In this document: positions 56,448-64,000 of the stretch, piece by piece
How positions within the stretch are numbered: the first letter of the stretch is position 1
How the letters are laid out: the number at the start of each line of letters is the position of its first letter
DNA from: Mesorhizobium_G sp049840935
GTDB taxonomy: Bacteria; Pseudomonadota; Alphaproteobacteria; Rhizobiales; Rhizobiaceae
Length of the DNA stretch: 64,000 nt
Assembly: GCA_049840935.1 (NCBI GenBank)
Contig: JASGJA010000019.1
Span: forward strand, 1 to 64,000
Direction of reading: 5' to 3'
Notes under the pieces: generated by a model
Told to the model about the DNA's origin: nothing
The model's input: the letters and a program-made list of their open reading frames with translations, nothing else
Databases searched by the model: none
Made by a program: the position numbers and the translations under genes

Positions 56448-59231
56448 ATGCTCGAAAAGACTTATGACGCGCAGGCCGTCGAGCCGCGCATTGCCAAACT
56501 TTGGCAGGACTCTGATGCCTTCCGCGCGGGTGCTGGCGCAGAGCCGGGAGCAGAATCATTCACCATTGTTATTCCGCCGCCGAATGTAACCGGCTCGCTG
56601 CATATGGGCCACGCGCTGAACAACACGCTTCAGGATATTCTGGTGCGCTTCGAGCGCATGCGTGGAAAGGACGTGTTGTGGCAGCCCGGCATGGATCACG
56701 CCGGCATCGCGACACAGATGGTGGTCGAGCGGCAGTTGATGGAAAAACAGATTCATCGCCGCGACCTGTCTCGCGAGGATTTCATCAACCGTGTCTGGAA
56801 CTGGAAGTCCGAATCCGGCGGCATCATCGTCAATCAGCTGAAGCGGTTGGGGGCGTCCTGTGACTGGTCGCGCGAGCGCTTCACGATGGACGAGGGGCTT
56901 TCAAAAGCCGTCATTGAGGTTTTTGTCACGCTCTATAAGCAGGGATTGATCTATAAAGACAAGCGCTTGGTGAATTGGGACCCCAAGCTGCTTACCGCGA
57001 TTTCCGACCTTGAGGTCGAGCAGCAGGAGGTGAACGGAAACCTCTGGCATTTCCGCTATCCGATTGAGGGCAAAACATTCGATCCGGAAGACGAAAGCAC
57101 CTTCCTGACAGTCGCGACCACGCGCCCGGAAACCATGCTGGGGGATACAGGCGTTGCAGTTCATCCCGAAGATGCGCGCTACACGGCTCTCATCGGCAAA
57201 AACCTCGTCCTGCCGCTGGTCGGCAGGCGGCTGAAAGTCGTTGCGGATGAATATTCCGACCCTGAAAAGGGCACCGGTGCGGTGAAAATCACACCCGCGC
57301 ACGACTTCAACGACTTTGAGGTTGGCAAGCGCAACGGCTTGCGTGCAATCAACATTCTCACCATTGAGGCGCAAATAGACATCAATGAGAACGAGGACTT
57401 CCTTGAAGGTTTAGAGGTTTCGCCGGAGCGCCAATCCGTCTGGAATGCGCTGCACGGGCAGGACCGCTTTGCTGCGCGCAAGCTCATTGTGCAGTTGATG
57501 GAAGATGGTGGCTATCTCGCGAAGATCGAGCCGCACAAGCACATGGTGCCACACGGTGATCGCGGCGGTGTGCCGATCGAGCCGTTTCTGACCGATCAGT
57601 GGTATGTGAATGCGGGCGAGCTTGCGAAGCCCGCCCTCCGCTCCGTGCGGGAGGGGCGCACGAAGTTCGTCCCGAAAAACTGGGAAAAGACCTATTTCGA
57701 CTGGATGGAGAACATCCAGCCGTGGTGTGTCTCGCGCCAGCTTTGGTGGGGCCATCAGATCCCGGCATGGTATGGACCTGATGGTCAGGTGTTCGTCGAG
57801 CGCACCGAGGAAGAGGCGCTTGATGCTGCGATCCAGCACTATCTCGCCCACGAAGGTCCATGGAAAGCATGGGTCGAAGATCGTCTTGAGAACTTCGAGC
57901 CCGGCGCGATTCTGACGCGCGAGGAAGACGTGCTCGACACGTGGTTTTCCTCGGCGCTCTGGCCGTTTTCCACGCTAGGCTGGCCGGATCAAACCAAGGA
58001 ACTCGCGACTTATTATCCGACCAGCGTGCTCGTCACGGGCTTCGACATCATCTTTTTCTGGGTTGCCCGCATGATGATGATGGGGTTGCATTTCACGGAT
58101 GAAGAGCCGTTCCACACGGTCTATGTTCATGCGCTCGTTCGGGACAAGAACGGCGCGAAGATGTCCAAGTCCAAGGGCAATGTCATCGACCCGCTTGAGT
58201 TGATCGATGAATATGGCGCCGACGCGCTACGCTTTACGCTGGCGATCATGGCTGCGCAGGGCAGGGACGTTAAGCTCGATCCCGCCCGCATTGCAGGCTA
58301 TCGCAATTTTGGAACGAAGCTCTGGAATGCCACCCGCTTCGCCCAGATGAACGGCGTCGCGCGCAACGATGACATCTGGCTGAACGACGCAAAGCTCACG
58401 ATCAACCGCTGGATTCTCACAGAGCTTTCGCGTGCAACGCGTGAGATTACCGATGCGATTACAACATATCGTTTCAACGAGGCGGCGGGTGCTGCGTATC
58501 GCTTTGTCTGGAATATGTTCTGCGATTGGTATCTGGAGCTTTTGAAGCCCGTTTTCATGGGTAGTGATGAAGCTGCGAAGGCCGAAAGTCAGGCTTGTGT
58601 CGCTTACGTGCTGGATGAAATCTTCAAGCTGCTTCATCCGTTTATGCCGTTTATGACGGAGGAGTTGTGGGCGTTGACCGCGCCAGAAGGCGAACAGCGT
58701 ACGACGTTGCTCTGCCATGCTGCTTGGCCGCAACCGGCCTTTGAAGACAAGGAAGCCGCTTCCGAGATCAACTGGCTCATTGAGTTGGTTTCGGAAATCC
58801 GCTCGGTGCGCTCCGAAATGCGCGTGCCGCCTGCCGCTGTTGCGCCGATGGTTGTTGTGGACGCCAATGACGCCACGGCCACGCGTCTGGAGCGTCACGA
58901 CGCAGCCATAAAGCGCCTTTCCCGTGTGGGTGAAGTTGAGTTCGCAAAAATCGCTCCAAAGGGCGCAGCGCAGATTGTGCTTGGCGAGGCGACTTTCTGT
59001 TTGCCGCTTGGCACGCTGATCGATGTGAAGGCCGAGATGGCACGGCTTGAAAAGGAATCGGGCAAAGTTACAGACGAAATCGCTCGGATCGAGAAAAAGC
59101 TGTCTAACGAAAAGTTCGTGGCTGGTGCTCCGGAAGAGATCGTCGCCGCCGAGCGCGAGAAACTGGAAGAATTCCGCTTATCGCAGTCCAAACTTGCAAT
59201 TGCGTTGGGACGGCTGCGCGAAGCTGGGTAA
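56448..59231 (+). CDS. valS: Valyl-tRNA synthetase
   Basis: The 927-residue enzyme charges tRNA-Val. It has the HIGH-type motif in VTGSLHMGHALNNTLQD, the GMDHAGIATQ loop, an editing domain (TTRPETMLGDTGVAVHP), and KMSKSKGN in the catalytic core (GAKMSKSKGNVIDP). A C-terminal coiled coil (AEMARLEKESGKVTDEIARIEKKLSNEKFVAGAPEEIV) ends it. The start at 56448 (MLEKTYDAQAVEPRIAKLW) fits the family; the open frame upstream crosses the popZ terminator. It is a single intact gene. Confidence 0.98.
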   Translation: MLEKTYDAQAVEPRIAKLWQDSDAFRAGAGAEPGAESFTIVIPPPNVTGSLHMGHALNNTLQDILVRFERMRGKDVLWQPGMDHAGIATQMVVERQLMEKQIHRRDLSREDFINRVWNWKSESGGIIVNQLKRLGASCDWSRERFTMDEGLSKAVIEVFVTLYKQGLIYKDKRLVNWDPKLLTAISDLEVEQQEVNGNLWHFRYPIEGKTFDPEDESTFLTVATTRPETMLGDTGVAVHPEDARYTALIGKNLVLPLVGRRLKVVADEYSDPEKGTGAVKITPAHDFNDFEVGKRNGLRAINILTIEAQIDINENEDFLEGLEVSPERQSVWNALHGQDRFAARKLIVQLMEDGGYLAKIEPHKHMVPHGDRGGVPIEPFLTDQWYVNAGELAKPALRSVREGRTKFVPKNWEKTYFDWMENIQPWCVSRQLWWGHQIPAWYGPDGQVFVERTEEEALDAAIQHYLAHEGPWKAWVEDRLENFEPGAILTREEDVLDTWFSSALWPFSTLGWPDQTKELATYYPTSVLVTGFDIIFFWVARMMMMGLHFTDEEPFHTVYVHALVRDKNGAKMSKSKGNVIDPLELIDEYGADALRFTLAIMAAQGRDVKLDPARIAGYRNFGTKLWNATRFAQMNGVARNDDIWLNDAKLTINRWILTELSRATREITDAITTYRFNEAAGAAYRFVWNMFCDWYLELLKPVFMGSDEAAKAESQACVAYVLDEIFKLLHPFMPFMTEELWALTAPEGEQRTTLLCHAAWPQPAFEDKEAASEINWLIELVSEIRSVRSEMRVPPAAVAPMVVVDANDATATRLERHDAAIKRLSRVGEVEFAKIAPKGAAQIVLGEATFCLPLGTLIDVKAEMARLEKESGKVTDEIARIEKKLSNEKFVAGAPEEIVAAEREKLEEFRLSQSKLAIALGRLREAG

Positions 59232-59625
59232 GCCGACCGCAAGCCGACCCTGAGTCGCGCCTGCTTCCGGGCGCTTTCCTCAAGGTAAACAGGCACTTGC
59301 CGTAGCGTCAGAAAGCCGATGACGCTGCGGAAGAATAACCCGTTCTGTCATTTTGGGTCGCAATGTTGCCATAATGTAACAAAGTGGCAGTTTGGGGCCG
59401 TTTTGGCGTTTATTGCGAGTAGTTTTTCGCTTTATCGGGCATTTTTTGAGCGCTTTTTCTATGTTTTTAGCCGTTCGTCGGTGCGTTTTGCTTCGTTCGC
59501 TAGACGCGACCATAATGAATTAAGGCATCGTAAAGGCTCGCTGGTCACAATTCAGCGTTGCGGATCATCCGTTAGGCGTACACATTCGGCACAATGGCAT
59601 TGCCTAGGGGGAGAGGACCTTAAAA
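59232..59625. other. Upstream region of the fadL-like gene
   Basis: About 390 bp with no supported gene. It should contain the promoter of the fadL-like gene, whose ribosome-binding region GGGGGAGAGG lies at 59607-59616. No strong repeat or operator was recognised. Confidence 0.4.
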
Positions 59626-60915
59626 ATGAACAGACTGCTCTTCAAGTCGCTGCTCGGCGCCACCTTCCTGTCGATGGCGGTTGTGGGAACAGCCAATGCC
59701 GGTGGATTTGGCCGCGGCAGTGCGGATACCGACATCATTTATGAAGACGGCAACTTCAACATGCGGTCGAGCGTGACGTATGTTCACCCGACGCGCAAAT
59801 TCAAGACAAACGCCAACCCGCAATTGAACGGCAGCGATTACGCGGCTGACTATATGGTCCCCTCGTTTGCGATAAAATTGAACGTAACTGATAATTTCCG
59901 TTGTGCCGGCACGCATGTGATGAACAACGGCGGCAATGCCGTGTATGAATTCCCTACCATTTCAGGCAAGTTATCTGAAGAATTCACCACATACAAATCT
60001 GCGCTCACCTGTGGCGTCAAATTTGACGTTGGGCGCGGCAATTTCTGGTTGTTGGGTGGCGCGTTTCTGGAGAAGTTCGACTATACCCGCATAAATGTTG
60101 TCGGCGACCTCCCTGGCGATGTTGCACTGTCGAATGCTGTTCTCGCGTTGGATGGTGACGACACTGGCTACCGGTTGGGTGTCGCTTATGAAATCAAAGA
60201 AATCGCCTTCCGCGCCCAGCTGTTGTATCGTTCAGGTACCAAGTACGGTGCAGATGGTTCATTGACAGTTCCGACTGGCGCGCTGCTAGGTTCTCAGGCG
60301 GCAGCGTTGCAGCAACAGGCGCAGGCTCTCGCGAATGCGGGGCAATTTGTGCAGGCACAGCAGGTTGCGGCGCAGGCTCAGGCGGTCCTTGGTCAAGCCT
60401 ACGCGGCAGCGGCAGCAAATCTGCGCAGCGCGTTGCCCGCGATTGGCACTGGTGATTTGCCACAGAGCATTGAGTTGAAGCTTCAGTCCGGCATTGCGCC
60501 GGGCTGGCTCGCGTTCGGTGCGATCAAGTGGACGGACTGGAGCGAAACCAAGCAGTTGATTGCAGAAGCATTCACCCCACTTGGCACTACCATTAACAGC
60601 ACCAACGATTACTTCTGGAAAGATGGCTGGACGTTTACAGCGGGCGTCGGTCACCAGTTCAACGACAGTGTGTCGGGTTTGGTGGCTCTAACCTATGATC
60701 AGGGCGTCGCTACGGGCTGGGATCTCATCAGCGATAGCTGGACGTTGTCGGCTGGCACGCTATTAAAGGACAAGCTTGGCGGCGAATTACGTCTCGGCGG
60801 TGGATTGACCTATATAGGTTCAGCAGAAGAAACCAAATATGCTGTTGGCGAGAACTCGTCGGCCGACTCCGGTTGGGCGGTCGCCGGCAGCATAGGCTAC
60901 TCCATCAAGTGGTAG
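59626..60915 (+). CDS. OmpP1/FadL-family outer-membrane transporter
   Basis: The 429-residue protein has a signal peptide (LFKSLLGATFLSMAVVGTANAGGFGRGSADTD) and the beta-barrel pattern of FadL-type hydrophobic-compound channels: NMRSSVTYVHPTRKF, YMVPSFAIKLNVTDNFRCAG, GVAYEIKEIAFRAQLLYRS and the C-terminal VAGSIGYSIKW ending in an aromatic residue. The N-terminal plug sequence is short. An Ala/Gln-rich stretch (about residues 220-265: AAALQQQAQALANAGQFVQAQQVAAQAQA) is inserted in an extracellular or periplasmic loop and is unusual for the family. Fatty acids or other hydrophobic compounds are possible substrates. Confidence 0.88.
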   Translation: MNRLLFKSLLGATFLSMAVVGTANAGGFGRGSADTDIIYEDGNFNMRSSVTYVHPTRKFKTNANPQLNGSDYAADYMVPSFAIKLNVTDNFRCAGTHVMNNGGNAVYEFPTISGKLSEEFTTYKSALTCGVKFDVGRGNFWLLGGAFLEKFDYTRINVVGDLPGDVALSNAVLALDGDDTGYRLGVAYEIKEIAFRAQLLYRSGTKYGADGSLTVPTGALLGSQAAALQQQAQALANAGQFVQAQQVAAQAQAVLGQAYAAAAANLRSALPAIGTGDLPQSIELKLQSGIAPGWLAFGAIKWTDWSETKQLIAEAFTPLGTTINSTNDYFWKDGWTFTAGVGHQFNDSVSGLVALTYDQGVATGWDLISDSWTLSAGTLLKDKLGGELRLGGGLTYIGSAEETKYAVGENSSADSGWAVAGSIGYSIKW

Positions 60916-60934
60916 GCTAAGCAGCCACAACGTT

Positions 60935-60960
60935 AAAAGCCCGGCATTGCCGGGCTTTTT
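60935..60960. terminator. Rho-independent terminator after the fadL-like gene
   Basis: AAAAGCCCGGC and GCCGGGCTTTT pair around ATT and run into T residues; the A-run on the other side makes it usable from both directions. Confidence 0.88.
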
Positions 60961-61491
60961 AGTTCTTATGGAGATGACGTCATATACCCATACGACCTTT
61001 GGCGGCGGCGGGTTTGTGTCGAATTCAGCAACATCTTACGAAGACCCATTCGTGAGGCGGCTTCCGGAGTCGCAATTGCCGTTTTCCCGCCATAAACCAC
61101 GCGCACGCCGTTAGCACGGAACGCAGCAATAAGGACGTTCCACAACAAGAGCCGCAACGTCGGCGTGAACAGGAACGAAGGCCGCACATTGCGGCGTGAA
61201 GGAATGGACGAGAGGGTCATTTCAAATAAGAGGCAGTCCAGGGCCGGTTGTGCGCAAATCGGTGCGCGCAGCGCTTCTGGCATCCAGCCCAAGCCCGATG
61301 TGATGGCTAACTCTTGTCACAGCCTTGCCGCCGGTCTGGCCATTCCGGGCCGCACTTTGGCCGAAAACCTCTATCATCTTATGCAGAACAGGGGGCAGTT
61401 GGCTCGCCAATCTGCTCAAAATGAGGTTTTCAGGAGCGCTGGACGCGCGCGCGCAGTTGCTTGCGTGCCGGTTCGGCGGAAGCAAGTTCGC
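60961..61491. other. Long upstream region of exoR
   Basis: About 530 bp without a supported gene. A perfect palindrome ATGACGTCAT lies at 60972-60981. An open frame on each strand crosses the region but neither has a good start or a recognisable product. A long leader or several promoters for exoR is possible. Confidence 0.4.
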
Positions 61492-62283
61492 ATGAGGGTA
61501 TCCGAAATCCTGCGTTCTTCTTTTATCACCGCCGCCGTTGCCGGTTGTCTGGCGGGCGGCGTCGAGGCTGCGCGTGCGCAGGACGCGACCGTCACCGAAA
61601 AGACCAGCCCTTGGGATGTCTTCAAGTTCGGTTTTTCGGCTTACAAGAGCGGCCATAAGGATCAGGCGGCGCAGGCTTATCGCGACGCTTCCGAACAGGG
61701 CCAGATAGGCGCAACGTGGAAGTTGGCGCGCATGTATGCCGAAGGTGACGGCGTCACGCAGGATGACTACGAAGCCTATAAATTCTTCTCCGAGATTGTA
61801 AGCCGCGATGTCGAGCCGGGCAGCAGCGACGAGCGTTTCGTCGGTGATGCGCTGGCCGAGATGGGGCGTTATGTCGAAGAGGGCATTCCCGGCAGTCCGG
61901 TGCAGGCTGATCCCGATGCCGCGCTCGAATATTTCCAGCGCGCTGCAAATTACGGCAGCCCCATCGGCCAATTCGAAGTCGGTAAGATGTATTTGCAGCG
62001 CGGCGAATCCTCGCCGAGCAAGCTCCGTCTGGCTGGCCGCTGGTTGAAGCTCGCTGCCAAGAATGGGCATGAGGGCGCGCGCGCGATGCTTGGCAATCTG
62101 CTGTTTCAGAGTGGCAAAGTTGTCGATGGCCTGGCCATGATGACGACAGCACTTGAACGCGCCGAGCCGCGCGACCGTCCATGGATTCGCAGTATGCAGG
62201 AAGAAGCCTTCGCTGTTACGGAAGAGAGTACTCGGCGCAAGGCTATTGAGCGCGCCGACGAGTTTCAGGAACAGCCGCAGTAA
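61492..62283 (+). CDS. exoR: Periplasmic exopolysaccharide regulator ExoR (Sel1-like repeats)
   Basis: In Sinorhizobium and Agrobacterium ExoR binds the sensor kinase ExoS/ChvG in the periplasm and holds the ExoS-ChvI system off. That limits exopolysaccharide and favours motility. The 263-residue product has a signal peptide (LRSSFITAAVAGCLAGGVEAARAQ), then WDVFKFGFSAYKSGHKDQAAQAYRDASEQGQIGATWKLARMYAEG and further Sel1-type repeats (ALEYFQRAANYGSPIGQFEVGKMYLQRG; LAGRWLKLAAKNGHEGARAMLGNLLF). The ATG at 61492 gives the family start; a longer open frame upstream does not. It is convergent with xth, as in rhizobia. No exoS or chvI is in this window. Confidence 0.92.
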   Translation: MRVSEILRSSFITAAVAGCLAGGVEAARAQDATVTEKTSPWDVFKFGFSAYKSGHKDQAAQAYRDASEQGQIGATWKLARMYAEGDGVTQDDYEAYKFFSEIVSRDVEPGSSDERFVGDALAEMGRYVEEGIPGSPVQADPDAALEYFQRAANYGSPIGQFEVGKMYLQRGESSPSKLRLAGRWLKLAAKNGHEGARAMLGNLLFQSGKVVDGLAMMTTALERAEPRDRPWIRSMQEEAFAVTEESTRRKAIERADEFQEQPQ

Positions 62284-62284
62284 G

Positions 62285-63091
62285 TCACGCTGCGGCTTTC
62301 ACCGGCAACCCCAGATTGAGATCAATAGCCACCGGAACATGGTCTGATGGCTTTTCCCAAGCGCGCACATGCTTTTCTATGGAAGCTGAAACCAGCAAAT
62401 CCGCCGCCTCCGGCGACAGCAGCAAATGGTCGATGCGAATGCCATTGTTCTTCTGCCAAGCGCCCGCCTGATAGTCCCAGAACGTATAGACGTCTGTTGC
62501 GTCGGTAACGGCACGAATGGCCTCTGTCAGCCCAAGCGATTTCAGCCGCCGGAAAGCCTGTCTCGTTTCCGGCTGAAACAGGGCATCGCCGAGCCAGTTT
62601 TCGGGGTGGCGCGCGTCCTCCGGTTCGGGAATAACATTGTAATCGCCCGCCAGAACCAGCGGTTCTTCCAGCTCAAGCCGCTGCTTCGTCCAGCGCTGCA
62701 AGCGCTCCATCCAGGAAAGCTTGTATGGAAATTTCTCTGTTTCGATCGGGTTTCCGTTCGGCAGATAGAGTGAAACGACGCGCAGCGCACCGCGATCCGT
62801 CGAGAATACGCCCTCGATAAATCGCGCCTGCTCGTCGGCATCGTCGCCGGGTAGGCCGCGATTCACCTCGTCGAATGGAAGCTTGGAAAGAATGGCAACC
62901 CCGTTAAAGCCTTTTTGCCCATGCGTCTCGACATTGTAGCCAAGTGCCTCGACTTCAGCGCGGGGAAATTGCTCGTCCACGGTCTTTATCTCTTGCAGAC
63001 AGGCAATATCGGGCTGGCTCTCGTTTAGCCAATGCGTCAGATTACCGAGGCGGGCTCTGACGCCGTTAATGTTCCAGGTGACGATTTTCAT
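62285..63091 (-). CDS. xth: Exodeoxyribonuclease III
   Basis: This is the AP endonuclease/3'-exonuclease of base-excision repair. The 268-residue protein has the full set of motifs: MKIVTWNINGVRARL, ACLQEIKT (metal Glu), YLPNGNP, LAGDYNVIPEPEDARHP (Asp and Asn of the active site), FWDYQAGAWQKNNGIRIDHLLLSP and PSDHVPVAIDL (catalytic Asp-His). It starts at 63091 and ends 1 bp from the convergent exoR stop, sharing no visible terminator. Confidence 0.96.
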   Translation of the reverse strand: MKIVTWNINGVRARLGNLTHWLNESQPDIACLQEIKTVDEQFPRAEVEALGYNVETHGQKGFNGVAILSKLPFDEVNRGLPGDDADEQARFIEGVFSTDRGALRVVSLYLPNGNPIETEKFPYKLSWMERLQRWTKQRLELEEPLVLAGDYNVIPEPEDARHPENWLGDALFQPETRQAFRRLKSLGLTEAIRAVTDATDVYTFWDYQAGAWQKNNGIRIDHLLLSPEAADLLVSASIEKHVRAWEKPSDHVPVAIDLNLGLPVKAAA

Positions 63092-63213
63092 GCGAATCTC
63101 ACTAGAATTTCAAATACTACTTGATAGTCGGCGAACCGCTTTCCAGTCATCCTCCGCCATCCCGCTGCGCGAGGAGCCTGATGAGTGGGCGGGATTAAAC
63201 CGGGAGAGCACTC

Positions 63214-64000
63214 ATGTCGTCAACCGTTCACCCTGTGGACGAGGTGTTGCCACTGCCACGCCTTGCCACACTCGGCATCCAGCACGTTCTTGTCATGTAT
63301 GCGGGCGCCATCGCCGTGCCGCTCATTGTGGGTCGCGCGCTTAATCTTGAGCCGCATGATGTCGCATTTCTGATTTCTGCCGATCTCTTTTGCTGCGGCA
63401 TCGTTACACTGATTTAGTCGTTCGGCGTAACGCAATGGTTCGGCATAAAAATGCCGGTCATGATGGGCGTCACCTTCGCCGCAGTTGGTCCAATGGTTGC
63501 GATGGCAGGCGCAAATCCCGGCCCGGATGGCGCACGGCTGATATTCGGCTCCATCATTGGTGCGGGCGTCATCGGCATCTTTCTCGCTCCGCTGGTGGGC
63601 AAGATGCTGCGCTTCTTTCCGCCAGTCGTCACCGGAACCATCATTCTGGTCATCGGCGTAACCCTCATGCGTGTCGGCATCCAGTGGGTGTTCGGCGTGC
63701 CTGTGGGGCCAACTGCGCCAAAGATTATCTCGCCGGAACATGCCGAATGGCTCAATGCCGTGCAGGGGTTGGCTTCCGGTGCTAACCCGGCCATTCCACC
63801 GCTTCCGGCGGGCTTGCAGCTTGCTCCTTCACAAAACAATCCTGCTTACGCACCCATTTCGCACATCGGCATTTCGGTGCTTGTGCTGGTCTCTATCCTG
63901 CTTATCGCCAAATATGGGCGCGGTTTTGTGTCGAACATCGCGGTGCTGCTCGGCATCATCATTGGGGGTCTTACAACTGCGCTCTTCGGCATGATGCATT
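63214..64000 (+). pseudogene. Nucleobase:cation symporter-2 (uracil/xanthine permease) family, amber codon, cut by window edge
   Basis: The frame starts MSSTVHPVDEVLPLPRLATLGIQHVLVMYAGAIAVPLIVG, typical of NCS2 permeases, and runs to a TAG at 63415-63417. The same frame then continues as SFGVTQWFGIKMPVMMGVTFAAVGPM, with membrane segments (IIGAGVIGIFLAPLVGKML; VVTGTIILVIGVTLMRVG), and stays open to the window end. CAG (Gln) in place of TAG restores TLIQSFGV, the NCS2 consensus with its Gln, and a GATTC site. It would import uracil, xanthine or urate with a cation. The C-terminal half of about 200 residues lies beyond the window. Confidence 0.88.

Noticed and set aside
60966..61292. 108-residue minus-strand frame between the fadL-like gene and exoR
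   Set aside because: It has no ribosome-binding site and no recognisable domain, and runs into the fadL terminator.
49729..63417. Amber recoding or suppression at the two TAG codons
   Set aside because: No selenocysteine or pyrrolysine context exists, and both are explained by one C-to-T change in GATTCAG.

Overview
The window comes from an alphaproteobacterium of the order Hyphomicrobiales (Rhizobiales), probably near Brucellaceae/Phyllobacteriaceae. This rests on gene content: an ExoR homologue, PopZ beside TolC and ValS, a DUF992 protein, a B12-dependent ribonucleotide reductase with an NrdR-type box, and rhizobial-type intergenic palindromes. No rRNA, prophage, insertion sequence or CRISPR array was seen. 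The only RNA genes found are tRNA-Asn(GUU) and tRNA-Cys(GCA).

Layout. 0-4.5 kb: dTDP-L-rhamnose genes rfbD (cut by the window edge), rfbB and rfbC, a LuxR-type regulator, and a divergent rfbA. 4.5-8.3 kb: a receiver-only response regulator and a carnitine catabolism locus (carnitine dehydrogenase-thioesterase fusion, dehydrocarnitine cleavage enzyme, divergent GlxA/CdhR-type regulator). 8.4-11 kb: UDP-glucose dehydrogenase and a UDP-glucuronate epimerase-type gene flanking a long inverted repeat. 11-17.5 kb: a complete peptide/oligosaccharide ABC importer operon. 17.6-34.2 kb: a dense block of glycan-type enzymes (two GT4, two MurG-like GT28, a polysaccharide deacetylase, a polysaccharide lyase, two methyltransferase-like proteins, an MBL hydrolase) mixed with cyclic-nucleotide genes (two class III cyclases, a cyclase-like DUF3095 protein, a stand-alone cNMP-binding protein) and an ABC exporter whose ATPase domain has lost its catalytic residues. 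34-37.3 kb: DUF992, an XRE regulator, then two adjacent toxin-antitoxin modules (RES/Xre and FitAB). 37.3-46.4 kb: nrdJ and housekeeping or small genes. 47.4-51 kb: a very glycine-rich autotransporter. 51-64 kb: a lipoprotein, tRNAs and a conserved core run (pcm, tolC, popZ, valS, fadL-like, exoR, xth, NCS2 permease).

As a whole the window is dominated by cell-surface functions: nucleotide sugars, glycosyl transfer, polysaccharide modification, outer-membrane proteins, and ExoR, a known periplasmic brake on exopolysaccharide in rhizobia. The 17.6-34.2 kb block is the best candidate for an undescribed system: a cyclic-nucleotide-controlled surface-glycan pathway built around a pseudo-ABC protein.

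Eleven otherwise well-conserved genes are broken by one lesion each: nine +1 insertions and two amber codons. Undoing the lesion restores a GANTC site (the CcrM methylation motif) in six of the eleven. This suggests base-calling artefacts at methylated sites rather than real gene decay. I typed these genes as pseudogenes because that is what the given sequence shows, and describe each as the gene it would be if repaired.
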